Assembly (NCBI GenBank): GCA_021234155.1
Contig: JAJEKV010000005.1
Coordinates: 20,630,089-20,694,088 of the forward strand
Source of the DNA: Isoetes taiwanensis
Lineage: Eukaryota > Streptophyta > Lycopodiopsida > Isoetales > Isoetaceae
DNA length: 64,000 nucleotides
Direction of reading: 5' to 3'
The notes below the pieces were generated by a model. The model made no database searches. It saw nothing but the letters and a program-made list of their open reading frames with translations, and was not told the DNA's origin. The translations under genes and the position numbers were made by a program. Below, one piece after another: positions 12,556-25,170 of this stretch; position 1 is the stretch's first letter, and every line of letters starts with the position of its first letter.

Positions 12556-13085
12556 AATTACTTAGGTACCATCACTGCTGATCCAAATTAAATCCTACAG
12601 CTGGGATTACCATGTGGCATAAGGAACTCTTGTGAAAGCCCTAAACTTGTATGCTGAGGACAACATTAATCCAAGAAGAGGAGAATGTGAAGTTCCAGCA
12701 CATTATACGCGATTAATCCATATAATGTATGAAGCGTCATCATAATCAATTAATGGACATGTCATCTAATTTAAAAGATTATGTCATAAGGATGACCTAG
12801 TGACTTGCCCAGGTTGGTGTGTTGGGCTTTTCTGTGGCATGACTCATGTAACCTCTGGAGCTACAACTGTCGCAATCTTTTATATGGGACAACAACTTGG
12901 TGATACTACGGCAAGGACAAGTGGATCATATCCTTTCTTCCTTTCTTTTATTTCTTTTCTTTTACTTTCTTTTTGGGAGAACGGCATAGTTGTTATATTA
13001 CATGTAGATAAAATATATAGCAATATATATAGAAACCGAAGTTTCTATCATCAAAACCGAAGTTTCTATCATCAAAATTAGTGAT
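12556..13085. other. Unassigned stretch with a 21-bp tandem duplication
   Basis: About 530 bp with no recognised domain. A 21-bp unit (aaaccgaagtttctatcatc plus one base) occurs twice in direct tandem at 13033-13074, just after an AT-rich 'atatatag' run. Confidence 0.5.
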
Positions 13086-13089
13086 TGGA

Positions 13090-14458
13090 GCCCAATCACC
13101 ATGAATCCATGCATTTAGAAGTAAATTTTATAAACTTCATTCAAAGAGGCGGAAGCATGAATTTTCTGAGACCATCAGAGCTTAGAGTTAGTATAAAGAT
13201 AGTAACTAGACACGGGAGCTACTTGGTGTCGAACTCTTTACCCGGTTGTTATCCATGTGTCCAAATGAGAAAAATATAAAAAATCACAATCACATGCATG
13301 TAACTAGATCCGGATCAAAGATAATAAAATTATCTCTGATCATAAAATATTTTACATCTCATAAAGACACTAGATGAGATTAATTTACTTTGAGTCTTGT
13401 AGGTAATCTACGCAGGGGTTTTGCGCTCTTAATACCTAGTCACGCACTTTTTATGAGGAGCTCCATAAAAGCGAGGCAACAAATATAAAGAAGGAAAAAT
13501 AGGAAAAACAAAATGGCAAAGAGCAAACAAGCAAAGAAACCATCAAATAAATACCCACAAAACAAAGCGTACCTTGAAAGGCGAAGAGATCAAAAGACAA
13601 AGCGAAGAGAGAAGGACAAGTGAGCGATGAAGCACAAATAAGAAGCACGACCCTTTCTATGAAGCCATCGGGCTAGAAAGCGGCAAAGAGGAAGAAGCGT
13701 GGCCAGCGAAAGGATGAACATACGGCAAAGGAACATGCCGAGATAATAAATAGGCAAGGGTTGAAGAAGCCAAGAAAGGAAGAAAACGAAAAAACAACAA
13801 GGGCATAAAACAAAAGAAAGCTTACGATGCCCAACTAGGAAAAAGCCGAGCTGAAATAAGAACCCACGGGAGCCACTTTAACCTAGATGAGGAAGAAGTA
13901 ACGACTAAAAAATTTGAAGAAAGGAGGGAAGTTAAAAGCAATCAAGAAGACGTCAAAGTACGAAAGAAAGGACCAAGGGCAAAAAATCAGGACCAATGGA
14001 AACAAAGGAAGAAAACACCAAAACAAAGGACAAGGGCCAAACAAATGTAAGAAAAAGGACCAAGGGCATAAAAACAAAAGAACAAGGGAACCGTGGAGCC
14101 ATAAAGAAAAATGCAGCGCGAGGGGCCAAAAATTAACCAAAGGGGACCATATAGCAATTAAAAGGGCAAAGAACAAAACAATTAAAAATAAGAGCAAAGG
14201 ACTAGGGGCAGAGAAACCAGCGAAAACAAAATGAAGAGAGAAAGAGGCGAGAGAATAATTTTTTGGTAATGCGTGTGCGTCAATGGCGTGTGTGTAATGC
14301 GTGTCGCGCCAATGGCGTGTCGCGTAATGGTGTCGCGTGTCGCGTGTGCGTGTCGCGTGTGCGTGTCGCGCGTGTGCGTGTGCGTGTGCGCGTGTCGTGT
14401 CGCGTGTCGCGTGTGCGTGTGCGTGTGCCGTGTCGCGTGTCGCGTGTCGCGTGTGTGC

Positions 14459-14508
<50 letters not shown>

Positions 14509-14520
14509 CGTATTGTCTGT
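13090..14520. repeat. Long direct repeat A (candidate LTR), A-rich, ends in (GT)n
   Basis: It shares a colinear series of blocks with 19238-20412: 'caccatgaatccatgcat' at the start, 'cttcattcaaagag', 'agtataaagatagtaactag', 'gaggagctccataaaagcgag', 'aagaaaggagggaagttaaaa' and a final GT run. 13480-14240 is very A/G-rich and T-poor on the plus strand; open frames there (Lys-rich plus, Phe/Leu-rich minus) are composition artefacts. Copy A carries about 190 bp of extra 'cgtgtcgcgtgtgcg' sequence before its GT run, absent from copy B. No TG...CA termini were fixed. Confidence 0.55.
14263..14507. repeat. GT/CG-rich microsatellite
   Basis: A tract of 'gtgtcgcgtgtgcg'-type units (14263-14459) passes into a (GT)n run of about 48 bp (14460-14507). 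All six frames stay open here because of the repeat (Thr-Arg-Asp/His-Ala or Cys-Val runs), so none is taken as a gene. Confidence 0.9.
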
Positions 14521-17500
14521 AGCGCCCGCAGGCCACCCACGGCCACTTATCCACACTATACATTATTCTTGATTGTGAACTTCAAGAAATTTGATGCGAG
14601 AGACTTGGGAGAGCACTACCACTTCCCAAGGGGTATAGTGTGTAAATTTGCTCACCGCATCACGACCACTAAATTTTAGTGATTTGACTGTAATATATAA
14701 ATATTGAAGAGGCAGGAATGCTTACCATTACAAATTTATATGTTGCATGGCCCCATTGCGGCCAGGATTGATTGCACACTTACTTGCAACGGTAGAGATA
14801 CATTACTAAGGGGCTTTTTTTGTAGTGCTTGATCAATCTTCGGCCATGGAAGCCATTTAGTGGGCCTCTTGTGATCACAAGTATCTCTTTTCTTGCCGGT
14901 CATCATCATTGATGCAGGTAATAAAGCGATTGGAAAGATGCGAGATAAGATCATTTTGTATGACCCATTGATTGGTCTATTAGAAGACAACCATATATAT
15001 TGGGCATCTTTGGAAGGGAAAAACTTCGTCTTTTGTGTCATATTTTTCTTAACTGTAAATTCCTGTTCTTTATCACAACAAGCGATTTCAATCTTTGAGA
15101 AAGTCATACAGTGCATGTAGTTGATCCTCAATCCTTTCCACTTCTTCGGTCACGGTTTTATTTCAAAGAAAATTTAGTGGATATATAGTGTAAGGATCAT
15201 CGGCATCACTTTGGATCGAGGGTCTTAAAAGCTGTATCTTAAGGATTGTTTTAGAACACACATAAATCATCAACGAACCTTGCGACTTTGCTTGAACAAG
15301 TTGAGTAAACTATATTCTTTTGAGCTTTACAAGCTTCATTATGAATTGTGAACTTCGTAATATACTAGATATAAATTGCACCAAATAGGCGAGGAGAAAC
15401 CCATTGGTATACCTTTTATTTTGTTTCCGCGGCTCTATCACCAGAATCTTACATAATTATGTTCAATGAAGCCCGGCGATTCCATCCAATAATGACATCA
15501 TGTGATACTTGATCCATCGATCGAATCAGGACTTCTTGATTTCCATCCAACTTTGGTGAAGCGCACGAAATCATAGCGAGATGCATACATTTTAGGCCTT
15601 TTTTTGCTTTGCTAGAAAAAAAATGCACTCTTTTATGATCAAGTCAAAGCATTATCTAAAAGCTGTCTTCTCCAAATAGCGAGGAATCATTTCATAGCGG
15701 TGACAATGTCTCAACAAATATATTACTAATATGAGAGGTAGGTTTAAGACTACCTCATTTGTCGACTTGAAGCACCAAAAACCCACGTCTCAATTTTTGG
15801 ATATGCTTTTAAATATTGATCATATCCTGGCGGCTTTCTCACGAAATATTTTGAAATAATGTCTATCTGAGGAGGTAAAGCAAAGATGCAATTTTAGGTG
15901 AACATGCGATGATGCATTTGTTAACCATCTCATTGCATCCTTATAGGCTTTGTAAATACCCATTAAATATAGTAATTGCTCATTTTTCTATCCCTAAAAC
16001 TTGGTAGAATAACACGTAATGCGCAATTATTTTCTCTTGGCACACTTGCAATTGGCATCCACTTTCCATTCTCATCCAAGCATGGTTCAAAGTGAGCATG
16101 ATAATCTCTCAAGAGCTTGTAATCTTAGAATTCTCTTACATATATGAAAGAAAGGCGTATTCTTTGCTTTATCAATTCGATTACATGTACATGGGATTTC
16201 AACCATTTGATTTAGCATGTAGCATTTTTTGTTCTCAAATAGAGAATTTTTATCTTTACGTTTTTGCCAGCGAGGTCGACATAGGAGGCGTATCAAATCT
16301 ACTAACGAATTCTCATTTACATCATCTGTGAGACTATAAACACGAGTATGTGATCAATTAAAGATCTCGGGCCGAAAAATATTTTGTTCAATTTCATATC
16401 TTGAGACTTTTCAAAGGGAATGTTATTTAAGCCATACATTGTCTCGGATTTGAGAATGTTATTAGAGATGATAGATGTGTCCATGGTAGTCGCATTAATA
16501 AGCCATAGCTTTTCATATTTCTTTCTAAAATGTTCAAATTTGGTAGACTCGAGCACATATGCATTCATCAATGTTTGAGCCGCGAAAAATCCTGAAAGGT
16601 TTCTCTTAGGAGCATACGGAGAGATTGCATCTTTGTTGATGTACTTCCATCAATCATGATGTTTTCCATAGCCTCCTCTCCATCCACGAAATACCTTCTC
16701 AAACATCTTAGAAAAAGATTTCTTACATTGATGTGCTCAAAAGCTCTGAAGGTATAAAGAGCGTGTAAAAAATTTTATCTTCTTGCTTTTCACTGATGCG
16801 AGCTTTCCATTTCTCTTTTCAAGAGTTTTACGGTATCATTATTCTCATGCGATTGAGATTAGTTTCCATTATCTTTTCTGAATCACAATATAAATTAATT
16901 CGATTATTCAGCAATATAAAAATACATTATCCTTTAGGGCTTCACAATTACAATTTTATTTAAAGGAAAGATTATTTACTTTTCAACATCAAACCATATT
17001 GAACTTACCCATTCGATCGTTTAAAAAGAAGCTTTATTTATTCGGTTAAGATGTTTTGGATGTACATATATATACTGAGGAAAATAGTCAAGTCAAACTT
17101 GCTTAATTTTTTCATTGAAGTCTGGCCAGTCATCACAATGGACTACTTAAGATTGAGCCTCGCCGGGATATATAGCAAGTGATTGCCATATACACCCGCA
17201 TTATGCAGGATTTGAGAACTTTCAGCGAGGAAGTACAAAGTATATTTGCTTAGAACTTGATGCTGCTAAGACTAAAACTTGAAATTCCTTGCATGCGGAT
17301 AGTCTTCCTATCTTTGCTATGCGAGGCAACTTGACAAATAAGCGACTAAATGGTCATACTTTTGAGCGATTCTTTGGTATTCGGCTTCAAGGGGACCCGA
17401 TGTGGAGATGATTCGATGACCCATTTTGACTAGATCGCGGCGATACGATTTCTTTGAGCCCATATAAACATAGTCTTACGAAAAAATCATGTGACGGTAG

Positions 17501-19237
17501 AAGTTTCCATGGCCTCTGTTTGTCGAGTGTAACCACGATTATGGGGAGAATTGGTGAAAATCTTGCTCCACACCTCTTCTCCTTCCACGACCCTACAGTA
17601 CTCATAAATATAGGTGTATCACTGACAAGTTGCATTTGCATCAAAATCGGTTGAAGCCTCATTTCAAATTGAGCCGGTGCAACCTTTTTCTTGGAGTGCT
17701 CCTCCTCTTAATAGATCTTACCCAGTATCTTTGAATTCTGAGGAAGGAGCAATTTGCTCAATGTGTTAGGGCCTTCCCATGGCCCATGTTCTTATAGCAG
17801 TCTAGTCTTCTTCTCACTATATTCCTCGTGACAATGATCATAAATTCCTCATGTACATGAATACAATCACTTTGCCTTTTATTGTAGCGGTGGATTCTTT
17901 TAAGCGACCATTTGGCAAATGAGCTAGCTGGACCTCAAGTTTATAGGAGGTGTTGAATATTGTATCAATGTTATTATACAAACCACAAAACTGGTCAAAC
18001 CATAATATTTCTTTTAGGCAATGCTCATCTTATTTGCATATACATTTATGAAAATTTTGTTATAATTCGGATGGACTTATAATATTCACGAGACCTTTTC
18101 ATGGCGGGATCTTTCCTTTCTTATAGTTTCCGCGGAGTTTGAACACCTTGCTTGCATCCGTTGCATTATAATACCTTCGAATAATTTCACTTTGCACTTT
18201 GAGCTGACATTGTTCAATGCTTCCATATGTGGTCTAGTTTGAACTCTGGGTGTTTGTCCATTCCTGACTGATCAAGGTTATCGAGGTATCAATTGAGAAT
18301 GCGACAACTAGTTGAAGACCACATGGTCCACATTTATGGTTTTATCGATCATATCTCGGGAGCTGCATTTGGAATTATAATAGGATAGACATATGCTTTA
18401 AACTTGTCGGTGAAATCTCCTCGGTAAATATTCTCTTCATCATCATCGTTCACCATCAACCTCCTCTAAAGGTCCTTCCCTTGAGGTGGGCTTTTATGTG
18501 GATAGGAGGTATCATTTGGAGGGATCAATATTTTCTGCTTTTAGCTACGTACCGTTTCAAACTTCTTCAATGTGTTTGAAGTAGCATTCCATCGTAATAA
18601 TTCTTGAATGGACATTGGCCGCCCTTTATAACTTAGGCTTTCTCAATGGCTTTCCATTTCGACTAGCTCCAACCACATTGAGACATCAAGATTTATAAGT
18701 AGTGACTCATTGTCATCACGTACACCCTCTTTCCTTGTTAACCTTAACAAAGTCGCAAACTCCTAACTTTGGATTTGAGTGGCGATGCTTTACTTTTGAT
18801 AAGAGGGGGAGATATATCATCATTGTATCGAGTTGGATGAGTCCTTTGCCCAAAGAAGATTGGGTTGCCTCAATTCTAGACATCTGTTTGAAAGATATTT
18901 ACCCAATTAGTCCGATGGCATTGACTAAATTACATAATAAGATGGTACGGATAATCATGCGAAACTACTGTGATTCTTGTAAATGGACATTTTATGAATT
19001 TAACGCTCCAACTAAAAGGAAGTGTAAAGGCGGGTGACAAAACCTTTGTATGTGTTTTCATGTGTCATTTTTCACAAAGCTTATTGACCATATAAATTCA
19101 TAAAATGTTCACAACATATACTCCATGTCTTCATTATGAACAATATCAACAGTTCATATTACACATGAATTGATATACTAACAAACATCTTATAATAAAA
19201 TCTGAATACACTTAGCAAAGCTTCTTTAGGATAGATC
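14521..19237. other. 4.7-kb interior between direct repeats A and B, unassigned
   Basis: If repeats A and B are LTRs, this is the internal domain of an LTR element about 7.3 kb long. No open frame exceeds 131 codons, and I could not identify gag, integrase, RT or RNase H motifs on either strand. The longest frame (15131-14736, minus) is unrecognised. This could be a non-autonomous (LARD-like) element or coding sequence eroded beyond recognition. Confidence 0.35.
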
Positions 19238-20412
19238 TCACCATGAATCCATGCATTTTAAGTAAATTTTATAAACTTCATTCAAAGAGCGAGAAGCATG
19301 GTACAGGACCATCCAAGAGCTTAAAGTTAGTATAAAGATAGTAACTAGACACAGGAGCTGCGGTGTCGAGGCCAACTGCCAGGTTGTTATCCATGTCCAA
19401 ATGAAAATATAAAATCACAATCCACATGCATGTAACTAAGATGGTCGAGATAATAAAATTTATCCTCTCAATCATCACGAAATATTTTTACATCTGTAGA
19501 CACTAGATGATTAATTTGCGATCTTGTAGGTGTCTACATAGGGGCTGCTCTTAATACTGATCACACTTTTATGAGGAGCTCCATAAAAGCGAGGAGCAAT
19601 AACAATAAAGAAAGGAGAAACAAAAATAGAGGAAAACAAAGTAAGCAAAGAGGCAAGAGCAATGAAAACCATCAAATAAATGCCACAAAACAAAGCGTAC
19701 CTTCAAAGGCGGAAGAGATCAAGAGACAAAGTGAGAGAAGGACAAAATGAACCAATGAAGAGAAACTTAGGCCAAGCCCGTTTATCCTATTGAGCCATCG
19801 AGACTAGAAAGCGGCAAGAGGAAGGTGGCAGGCAAAGGATGAACCGGCAAAGGGAACATGCAGGATAAATGAGCAAAGGGTTAAGAAAAAAAGCCAAGAA
19901 AGGAAGAAAACGAAAAAACAACAAGGGCATAAGAAACAAAAAGAAACTACGATGCCTGGCTAGGAAAAAGCCAAACCGAAATAAGACCCACAGACCCACA
20001 CTAACTGGATGAGGGAGAAACAACGACCCCTAAAAATTTGAAGAAAGGAGGGAAGTTAAAAGCAAATCAAGAGACGATCCAAAGAAATTACCAAAGAAAG
20101 GACCAAAGGTGAAAAGTCGGTTCAATGGAAACAAAGGAAAACACCAAAACAAAGGGACAAGGGCCAAACAAATAAAATATAAGAAAAGGACCAGGGCATA
20201 AAAACAAAGAACAAAGGAACAAATGAACCATAAAAGAAAGAAAATAACGTAGGGGGCCAAAATTAATAAAGGGACCATATGGCAATTAAAAAGGACAAGA
20301 ACAAAACAATTAGAAATAGAACAAGGACTAGGGCTCATGAAAACAAAATTAGAGAGAGAAAGGCTAGAGAATGTTTGTGTGTGTGTGTGTGTGTGTGTGG
20401 AAGTATGTCACA
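19238..20412. repeat. Long direct repeat B (candidate LTR), A-rich, ends in (GT)n
   Basis: Partner of 13090-14520 in the same orientation and block order. It ends in an uninterrupted TG run of about 25 bp at 20376-20400, followed by 'gaagtatgtcaca'. It lacks the CG-containing expansion seen in copy A. The 19560-20350 part is A-rich and T-poor, giving false Phe/Leu-rich minus frames. Confidence 0.55.
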
Positions 20413-21160
20413 GTGAAGAAACAAGGTTAAAAGTTTATACTTAAGCACGGGTATTTAAAAGTATTTTAGCACTTTAAGCGGTGAAAAAGACAAAATCGGG
20501 GTTTAGAGCATCCGACTAGCCCGATGACAATCTAATTGCCAGATCTAATGTGATGATGGCAAAGGCATCCTGGGTATTCTCAAACATTAAACGGTCCAGC
20601 TCATTCGGCCCATACCCTCCAGAAGGTGGAGAACAACAACCGGAGCAATTTACGTGTTTCACACAATTTGTTCGGTCATGTGTGCCTCATATGACTCCCC
20701 ATGTTCCATTCTATAATAATGGATCCAGTCATCACAAGCAACTTTCATGATCTGCAACTTTTCATCAAAATATTTTATCAATTTTGGATTGAAATCCCGG
20801 ATGGCTTTTTCCCTAAAAACTCGTTCTATTGTCTTGCACCCGATTACTTCCATCTTCATCCAGTAGAGAGCCTCAATGGCTTCCTACTGGGTCAGTGGTG
20901 TCCCCCGCATGGTGCCGTCTCAAGATGTAATCTGTCAATAACATTGTCAAGGTTATTAAAGAGCACAGAAAAAAAACTGAAAGAGCCCCTGAAAGGGCCC
21001 AATTAGACCCCAAAATTTGTCATAGTCTACTCCCTTAAATAGCCTATGAGCCATGGCTGATTTAGACAAAAAAGCTTGCAGAGAGGATTGTATGAGGTTT
21101 AGACTAGGTTGACTGGGCAATGGCTACATAGTTTGTTGTGTTTCCATATAGCCCAACTAC
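20413..21160. other. Region next to the LINE 3' end, unassigned
   Basis: A 66-codon minus-strand frame (20859-20659) and a 101-codon plus-strand frame (20701-21006) overlap here. The minus-strand peptide (KTIERVFREKAIRDFNPKL) looks protein-like but I do not recognise it. It may be the C-terminal end of the LINE ORF2 or unrelated sequence. Confidence 0.3.
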
Positions 21161-21168
21161 AGAGGATT

Positions 21169-21411
21169 CTAACAATCCCAATAAAGGAAGATGGTCGATC
21201 TAGAAATTTGAAACATATCCTCCTCTCTATTGGGTGTCATTCCTGTAAGATTCTTAACCCAGGACCAAAAATTTTTTAGCCAAGGGCAGGTAAATACATG
21301 CATTGTGGTTTCAGGGCCTCCACATCCCAAGGGCCACCTGTCTGAGACATGCGGAGAAATCTTTGAAGCATAAGAGTTTGTCTTCAAGTTGTTATTAGGA
21401 GCACCAACCAT
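21169..21411 (-). pseudogene. LINE zf-RVT zinc-binding region
   Basis: The minus-strand frame reads 'CGGPETTMHVFTCPWLKNFW', close to the plant LINE pattern C..CG..ET..H.F..CP.....W, with Cys, His and Cys zinc ligands visible; the first Cys of the pair appears lost. This domain follows the reverse transcriptase in ORF2 of many plant LINEs. The frame is open for 80 codons. Confidence 0.75.
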
Positions 21412-22249
21412 CTAAAAAGGATGGCATAGTTAGTACAATGCAACCTCCAATCTTTTTTTATTATGTTGATGGCCTAACATTGAAAGCAGGACCAGATGTC
21501 TGCCACTTTCAATGTCTAGTTGCCAAGTAGAAAATAATATATTACTAAATACTTTTTACCCTTTACCTTTGACAGTACCAATTGGGTTTACCCTAAGCAT
21601 CTAGAACTCCATATTCGGATAGAACCTGGAGAATGCCTCTGCTTGTAGCTGAATGTTGCAACGCAGGAGCAAGAGTATTCCATGATTTCCATTCCTAACC
21701 CTATTTCAAAGCTCCAGGATGTTTCAATGCCAAGCATCCATCTTCTTCTAAAGCAAAATCTTGATTTTCCAAAAGAAGCTCAAGTTATCAAAGGCTCCAG
21801 AGATAGACTTAAAGAAGGGGACACATGATTCCATGCTTGAATTATTCTTTGCATGATTTTGGATGTACCTGTGCCTTGTTTGAGTTGGTAGAAGGTAGAA
21901 TCAGGAAGATGATGAGGAAATGAAGGAGCTCCAACTAATGTGGTGTTCTTCAACCAGTACTTTGTGAGCTTAAGGGCATGGGAGATATTATCAATTAATA
22001 AGGCTCTCCATATGAACTCGGTTGTCATGGCTTGGGTTTGAAGGAAAAGGTCTTTGCAGCCCATGCCACTAGACTTCTAGCAAGCAGTGAGATTACGCCA
22101 AGAGACCATCGGACCCACCATGGCCAAAGTTCCTCATTCGCGGTTTCCAATTCCATGACTTCTTATGCGCGTGATGGAGGAAAAAATATATGATCTCAAT
22201 TCTACCAATTATGTAAATTATTGGTTTCCAGAGTCCATATAAACTTATG

Positions 22250-22930
22250 TTAAGTGCCATTTGGAAGATCCGACTTAACATTGGCAATTTTAAGAATCAC
22301 ATTATGTTTTGTCAGGACAGACATCAGGCTGTGCATTTTCTTTATTAGGCTGCACCCACAGGCTACGCCAAACAGTTCCAGGACCTCAAGAAACCTTGTC
22401 AAACTATTGTCATCATTCTGAAGAAGCACAAACGTGTCATCTGTTAATTGCATAATGTAGAAGGATCTAAGATTTCCAGGGAGCTTGCGGCAATTGGTTA
22501 ACCCTTTGTTTTGCAGGGCTAAGGTTGCTCTAATAATCATTTCTTCCACCACCAAAAAAAGGTACAGAGATTGCCAATGGAAGCTTGTCTTACCCTCTTT
22601 TGGGTTCGAAAAATCGAAGGACCCCATTGACCAAAGGAAGCTGCGGAACCATCCGGTGGTATTTAGTCTATGAATTTTACTTATGATTCTCTGTGAGAAG
22701 CCCATCACTACAAGAACTCCCAATTTATGGTATCATATGCCCTTCTAAAATCCAACTTTGGAAGCACATTGTTTTGGTTTGAAACCTAATTCCAATGAAG
22801 GCCTTCATGAGCACCAATAAAATTGTCTAGAATGCTTCTGGAAGGCAGGAATGCAGACTGTACGGAGATGATTTTAGATTGAAGGGTACCCTTGATCCTC
22901 TTGGCTAAAATTTTAGCCAGAATTTTGTAG
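22250..22930 (-). pseudogene. LINE reverse transcriptase
   Basis: From 22926 down the minus strand reads KILAKILAKRIKGTLQSKI, ISVQSAFLPSRSILDNFIGA and HEGL, the classic LINE block '.K...K.LA.RLK......I...QSAF...R.I.DN.....E'. The 157-codon frame at 22723-22250 continues with MGFSQRIISKIHRLNTTGWF, then after a stretch rewritten by frameshift LQLTDDTFVLL-like sequence (seen as MQLTDDTFVLL). The catalytic box normally FADDT here reads LTDDT, so both Asp residues are kept. It ends with a SGLKIN-equivalent (CGCSLIKKMHS). ORF2 reverse transcriptase primes on nicked target DNA. A telomere-like motif lies directly upstream (22928-22948) where the 'RPISL.N..YKI' block should be. Confidence 0.85.
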
Positions 22931-22948
22931 GGTTTAGGGTTTAGGGTA
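22928..22948. repeat. Interstitial telomere-type motif (TTTAGGG)~3
   Basis: The plus strand reads 'gtagggtttagggtttaggg', three consecutive units of the common plant telomere repeat (the first imperfect). It interrupts the LINE reverse transcriptase, replacing part of the conserved segment before KILAKIL. Confidence 0.85.
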
Positions 22949-23560
22949 CCTCATGAATTTTTCAGAAGGAGCTACTATTAACTGAGTATCATCAAAGAGC
23001 TCTTGAGCAAGCCCTATATAAAGTAAAAAAACTCCTGTAGACTCAACGTATCCACAGGGACTGCAGAGAACAGAGCTTGATACTTGGATTTGAAAAAATC
23101 TTGGCTCTTTGTTCATTATCGCCATTTCTGACTGCCAATATACCATTATTCATCAATCCCTTTTTATTGGTTCAAAAAAGGAATTTAGAATCACAATTAT
23201 CGATGGAGTTAATATATACGCATTTATTTCTGACTGTTGGGCCTTTAGCTTCATATTCCTTAATTTGTTTGACTTTCCTTTCTAGTAATTCTTTTCTCTG
23301 TTGCAAAGGGACACTGTGTCTGTCAATAGATAACTTTTATCTAAACATCTTTCATCTCCAAATGTCTTCTCCTTAAAAGACTTATCGTATCTTCTTCTTT
23401 TTTCTGCCAACACCACTATTTTCCCTAGTTCTTGATCCAGTTTTTCACTTGTTTGATTTTCGAGACAAATCCTCTCATAGAACTACTCGCCCCAAGAGGA
23501 GGGAGGGAGAGGTAGAAGGATTTAAATTCTTCATAAAGAACCTTGGTGTGGGATGATGGC
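22934..23560 (-). pseudogene. LINE ORF2 linker between endonuclease and RT
   Basis: Minus-strand reading between the endonuclease and reverse transcriptase blocks. It includes a 70-codon frame (23146-22934) with MAIMNKEPRFFQIQ and ELFDDTQLIVAPSEKF. The position fits the poorly conserved ORF2 linker. Stops and frameshifts are frequent and no catalytic residues are expected here. Confidence 0.5.
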
Positions 23561-24310
23561 GATGATTTCAGAATTTAAATGGTGAAATGACAGCCTCCTT
23601 TTACCATGTTGCGTATGAACCAAATGTTGGCGGATAATGGTGGAGATAGAGTTACTGCAGTCACTAATGACTATCAGTTTATCCCAACCCATTAAGGTAG
23701 AGATACTGACATAAAATCTGTCCACTAAACAAAAGATTCTATCCTACCCAGCTCTCTTATTGCTCCAAGAGTAAGAATTTGAAACGAAAGAAGTTTAATA
23801 GATAAAGAACTGCATCAGGATGTCTCATTCTCTTCTTTCTCTTCTTAAACCGTGTTGATTTTTGTTCCATTGCTTAAAAGCGGTATTATTGATCTCCTGC
23901 CATTATGTAATTCTGGCATCTTGAAGAATTTGTCGCCATTTGCTTCCATTGGAATTCTCCTCTCTCATCACAGTGCGTAAGCATAAGCGGTAATCACCCC
24001 GTTTCTCACCATAAGAATGCCTTCACATCTACGGAGGATGACCAGAAAAGAGCTTCGGAAATGAGTCCTGCTCTCCGGATGCTACGGATCCCTTTGATAC
24101 ATGATTTGGGGACCACAGAGAGCCTCAATGGGCATTGCATCTACCTAGATTGAGGCAAAAGCGTAATCTGGCCTTTTGAAGCATGGAAATGTCACATTCA
24201 TTTTTTTCCACTTCTTCTGAGAGCTCTGTTGCTTTTAGAGGGGCCTTGATTTTATAGAATTTCAAGTCACAACCTTCATTGAGCTCTATTCCTGGTGACA
24301 GACCCATATG
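23560..24310 (-). pseudogene. LINE endonuclease (APE-type) remnant
   Basis: Near 24200 the minus strand reads NECDISMLQKARL, equivalent to 'N.DI..LQET.L'; the catalytic Glu of the LQE motif is Lys here. Near the C-terminal end, with frame changes, it reads SNSYSWSNKRAG followed by VDRFYVS and, after one more frame change, a SDH-like segment. This is the usual '..TW.N.R....LDRFLVS......SDH.P' ending. The endonuclease nicks target DNA for target-primed reverse transcription. The domain is in several frames and not functional as read. Confidence 0.7.
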
Positions 24311-24984
24311 CATTAGGAATGTAGACCTCTTTGTCCCCCGTTTTTTTTCCAGCTTTATCAAGCTTTGGCTCCCTTTTTCTCCCTCCCTCCCCTCCTCCTT
24401 TTCCGGGTAGAAAGAGTAGCCAAGTTTGAGTTCTAATGGCTCCCGCCGTTCCTCACGATCCCGTTTGATCCATCCTTCACTATCCCAAAATTTGCCATAT
24501 AATTTGGAAGAAGAGTTTGTGAGATCCCTTAGTTGAGTCATCTTCGACTTTGAAAGTCTTTAATATAAGTGTCTTCGGGCAGATTCCCAAATCAATTTCA
24601 TAACAGGAGTATTGGGAGAATCAATGGCAGCTAAGGGGAATGAATCATTTATTCTGATTCGAACTTCCAAATTTCCCAAATCACCATCTAGCAACTGTGT
24701 TTCTCGACCTGGATCTTATGTGTCCAAAAGGGTTTTAGGACTGGTCAGGTCAATCTCAAATCTAGAAGGGATTATGAGTCCACAGTTTTCGAGACTAGGG
24801 ATGACCGATAAAGGAGAACGAGCTCGAGATGGCTCACCCTTCTATAGCTGCCTAAGGAACGTATCTTTCTCCTCTGACTCATTTGAATCAGAGTGTTTTA
24901 ATAGGAGGTTGTGTGATCATAACTCCTTTACATAAGAGGCATATCCCACAGATAGAATAGGGGGTAGGAAGAAGGGTTTCAAGA

Positions 24985-25170
24985 CCAATTAAATTTCCAG
25001 TATGCTGAAAAGAGCATATAGGGATTGCTCATTCCAATACATGGGGTTGAGTCCATGCAGGGATATCCAACTCGAATGATATAACTCAGAGAAAGTTTGA
25101 GGATCGAAAGCTGGATACCATTTTTGAAAGAAAAAATGAGTATTGGCTTTGGAGATAGTAACCTATTTGA
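24985..25170 (-). pseudogene. LINE ORF1, DUF4283-like segment
   Basis: The minus strand reads FFFQKWYPAFDPQTFSELYH then SSWISLHGLNPMYWNEQSLY. This matches the plant LINE ORF1 pattern '..W.P.F.P......WI.I.GLP..YW....L'. The segment is open for about 55 codons. ORF1 proteins of this type bind element RNA. The flanking frames at 24935-24612 and 24541-24125 may hold further eroded ORF1 sequence. Confidence 0.7.

Noticed and set aside
13883-14563. 226-codon minus-strand frame and overlapping frames on both strands
   Set aside because: They arise from the A-rich block and the GT/CG repeat, which keep all frames open; the peptides are Thr/His/Arg or Phe/Leu low-complexity runs.
22928-22948. Chromosome end
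   Set aside because: Only about three TTTAGGG units, embedded in a LINE with sequence continuing on both sides.
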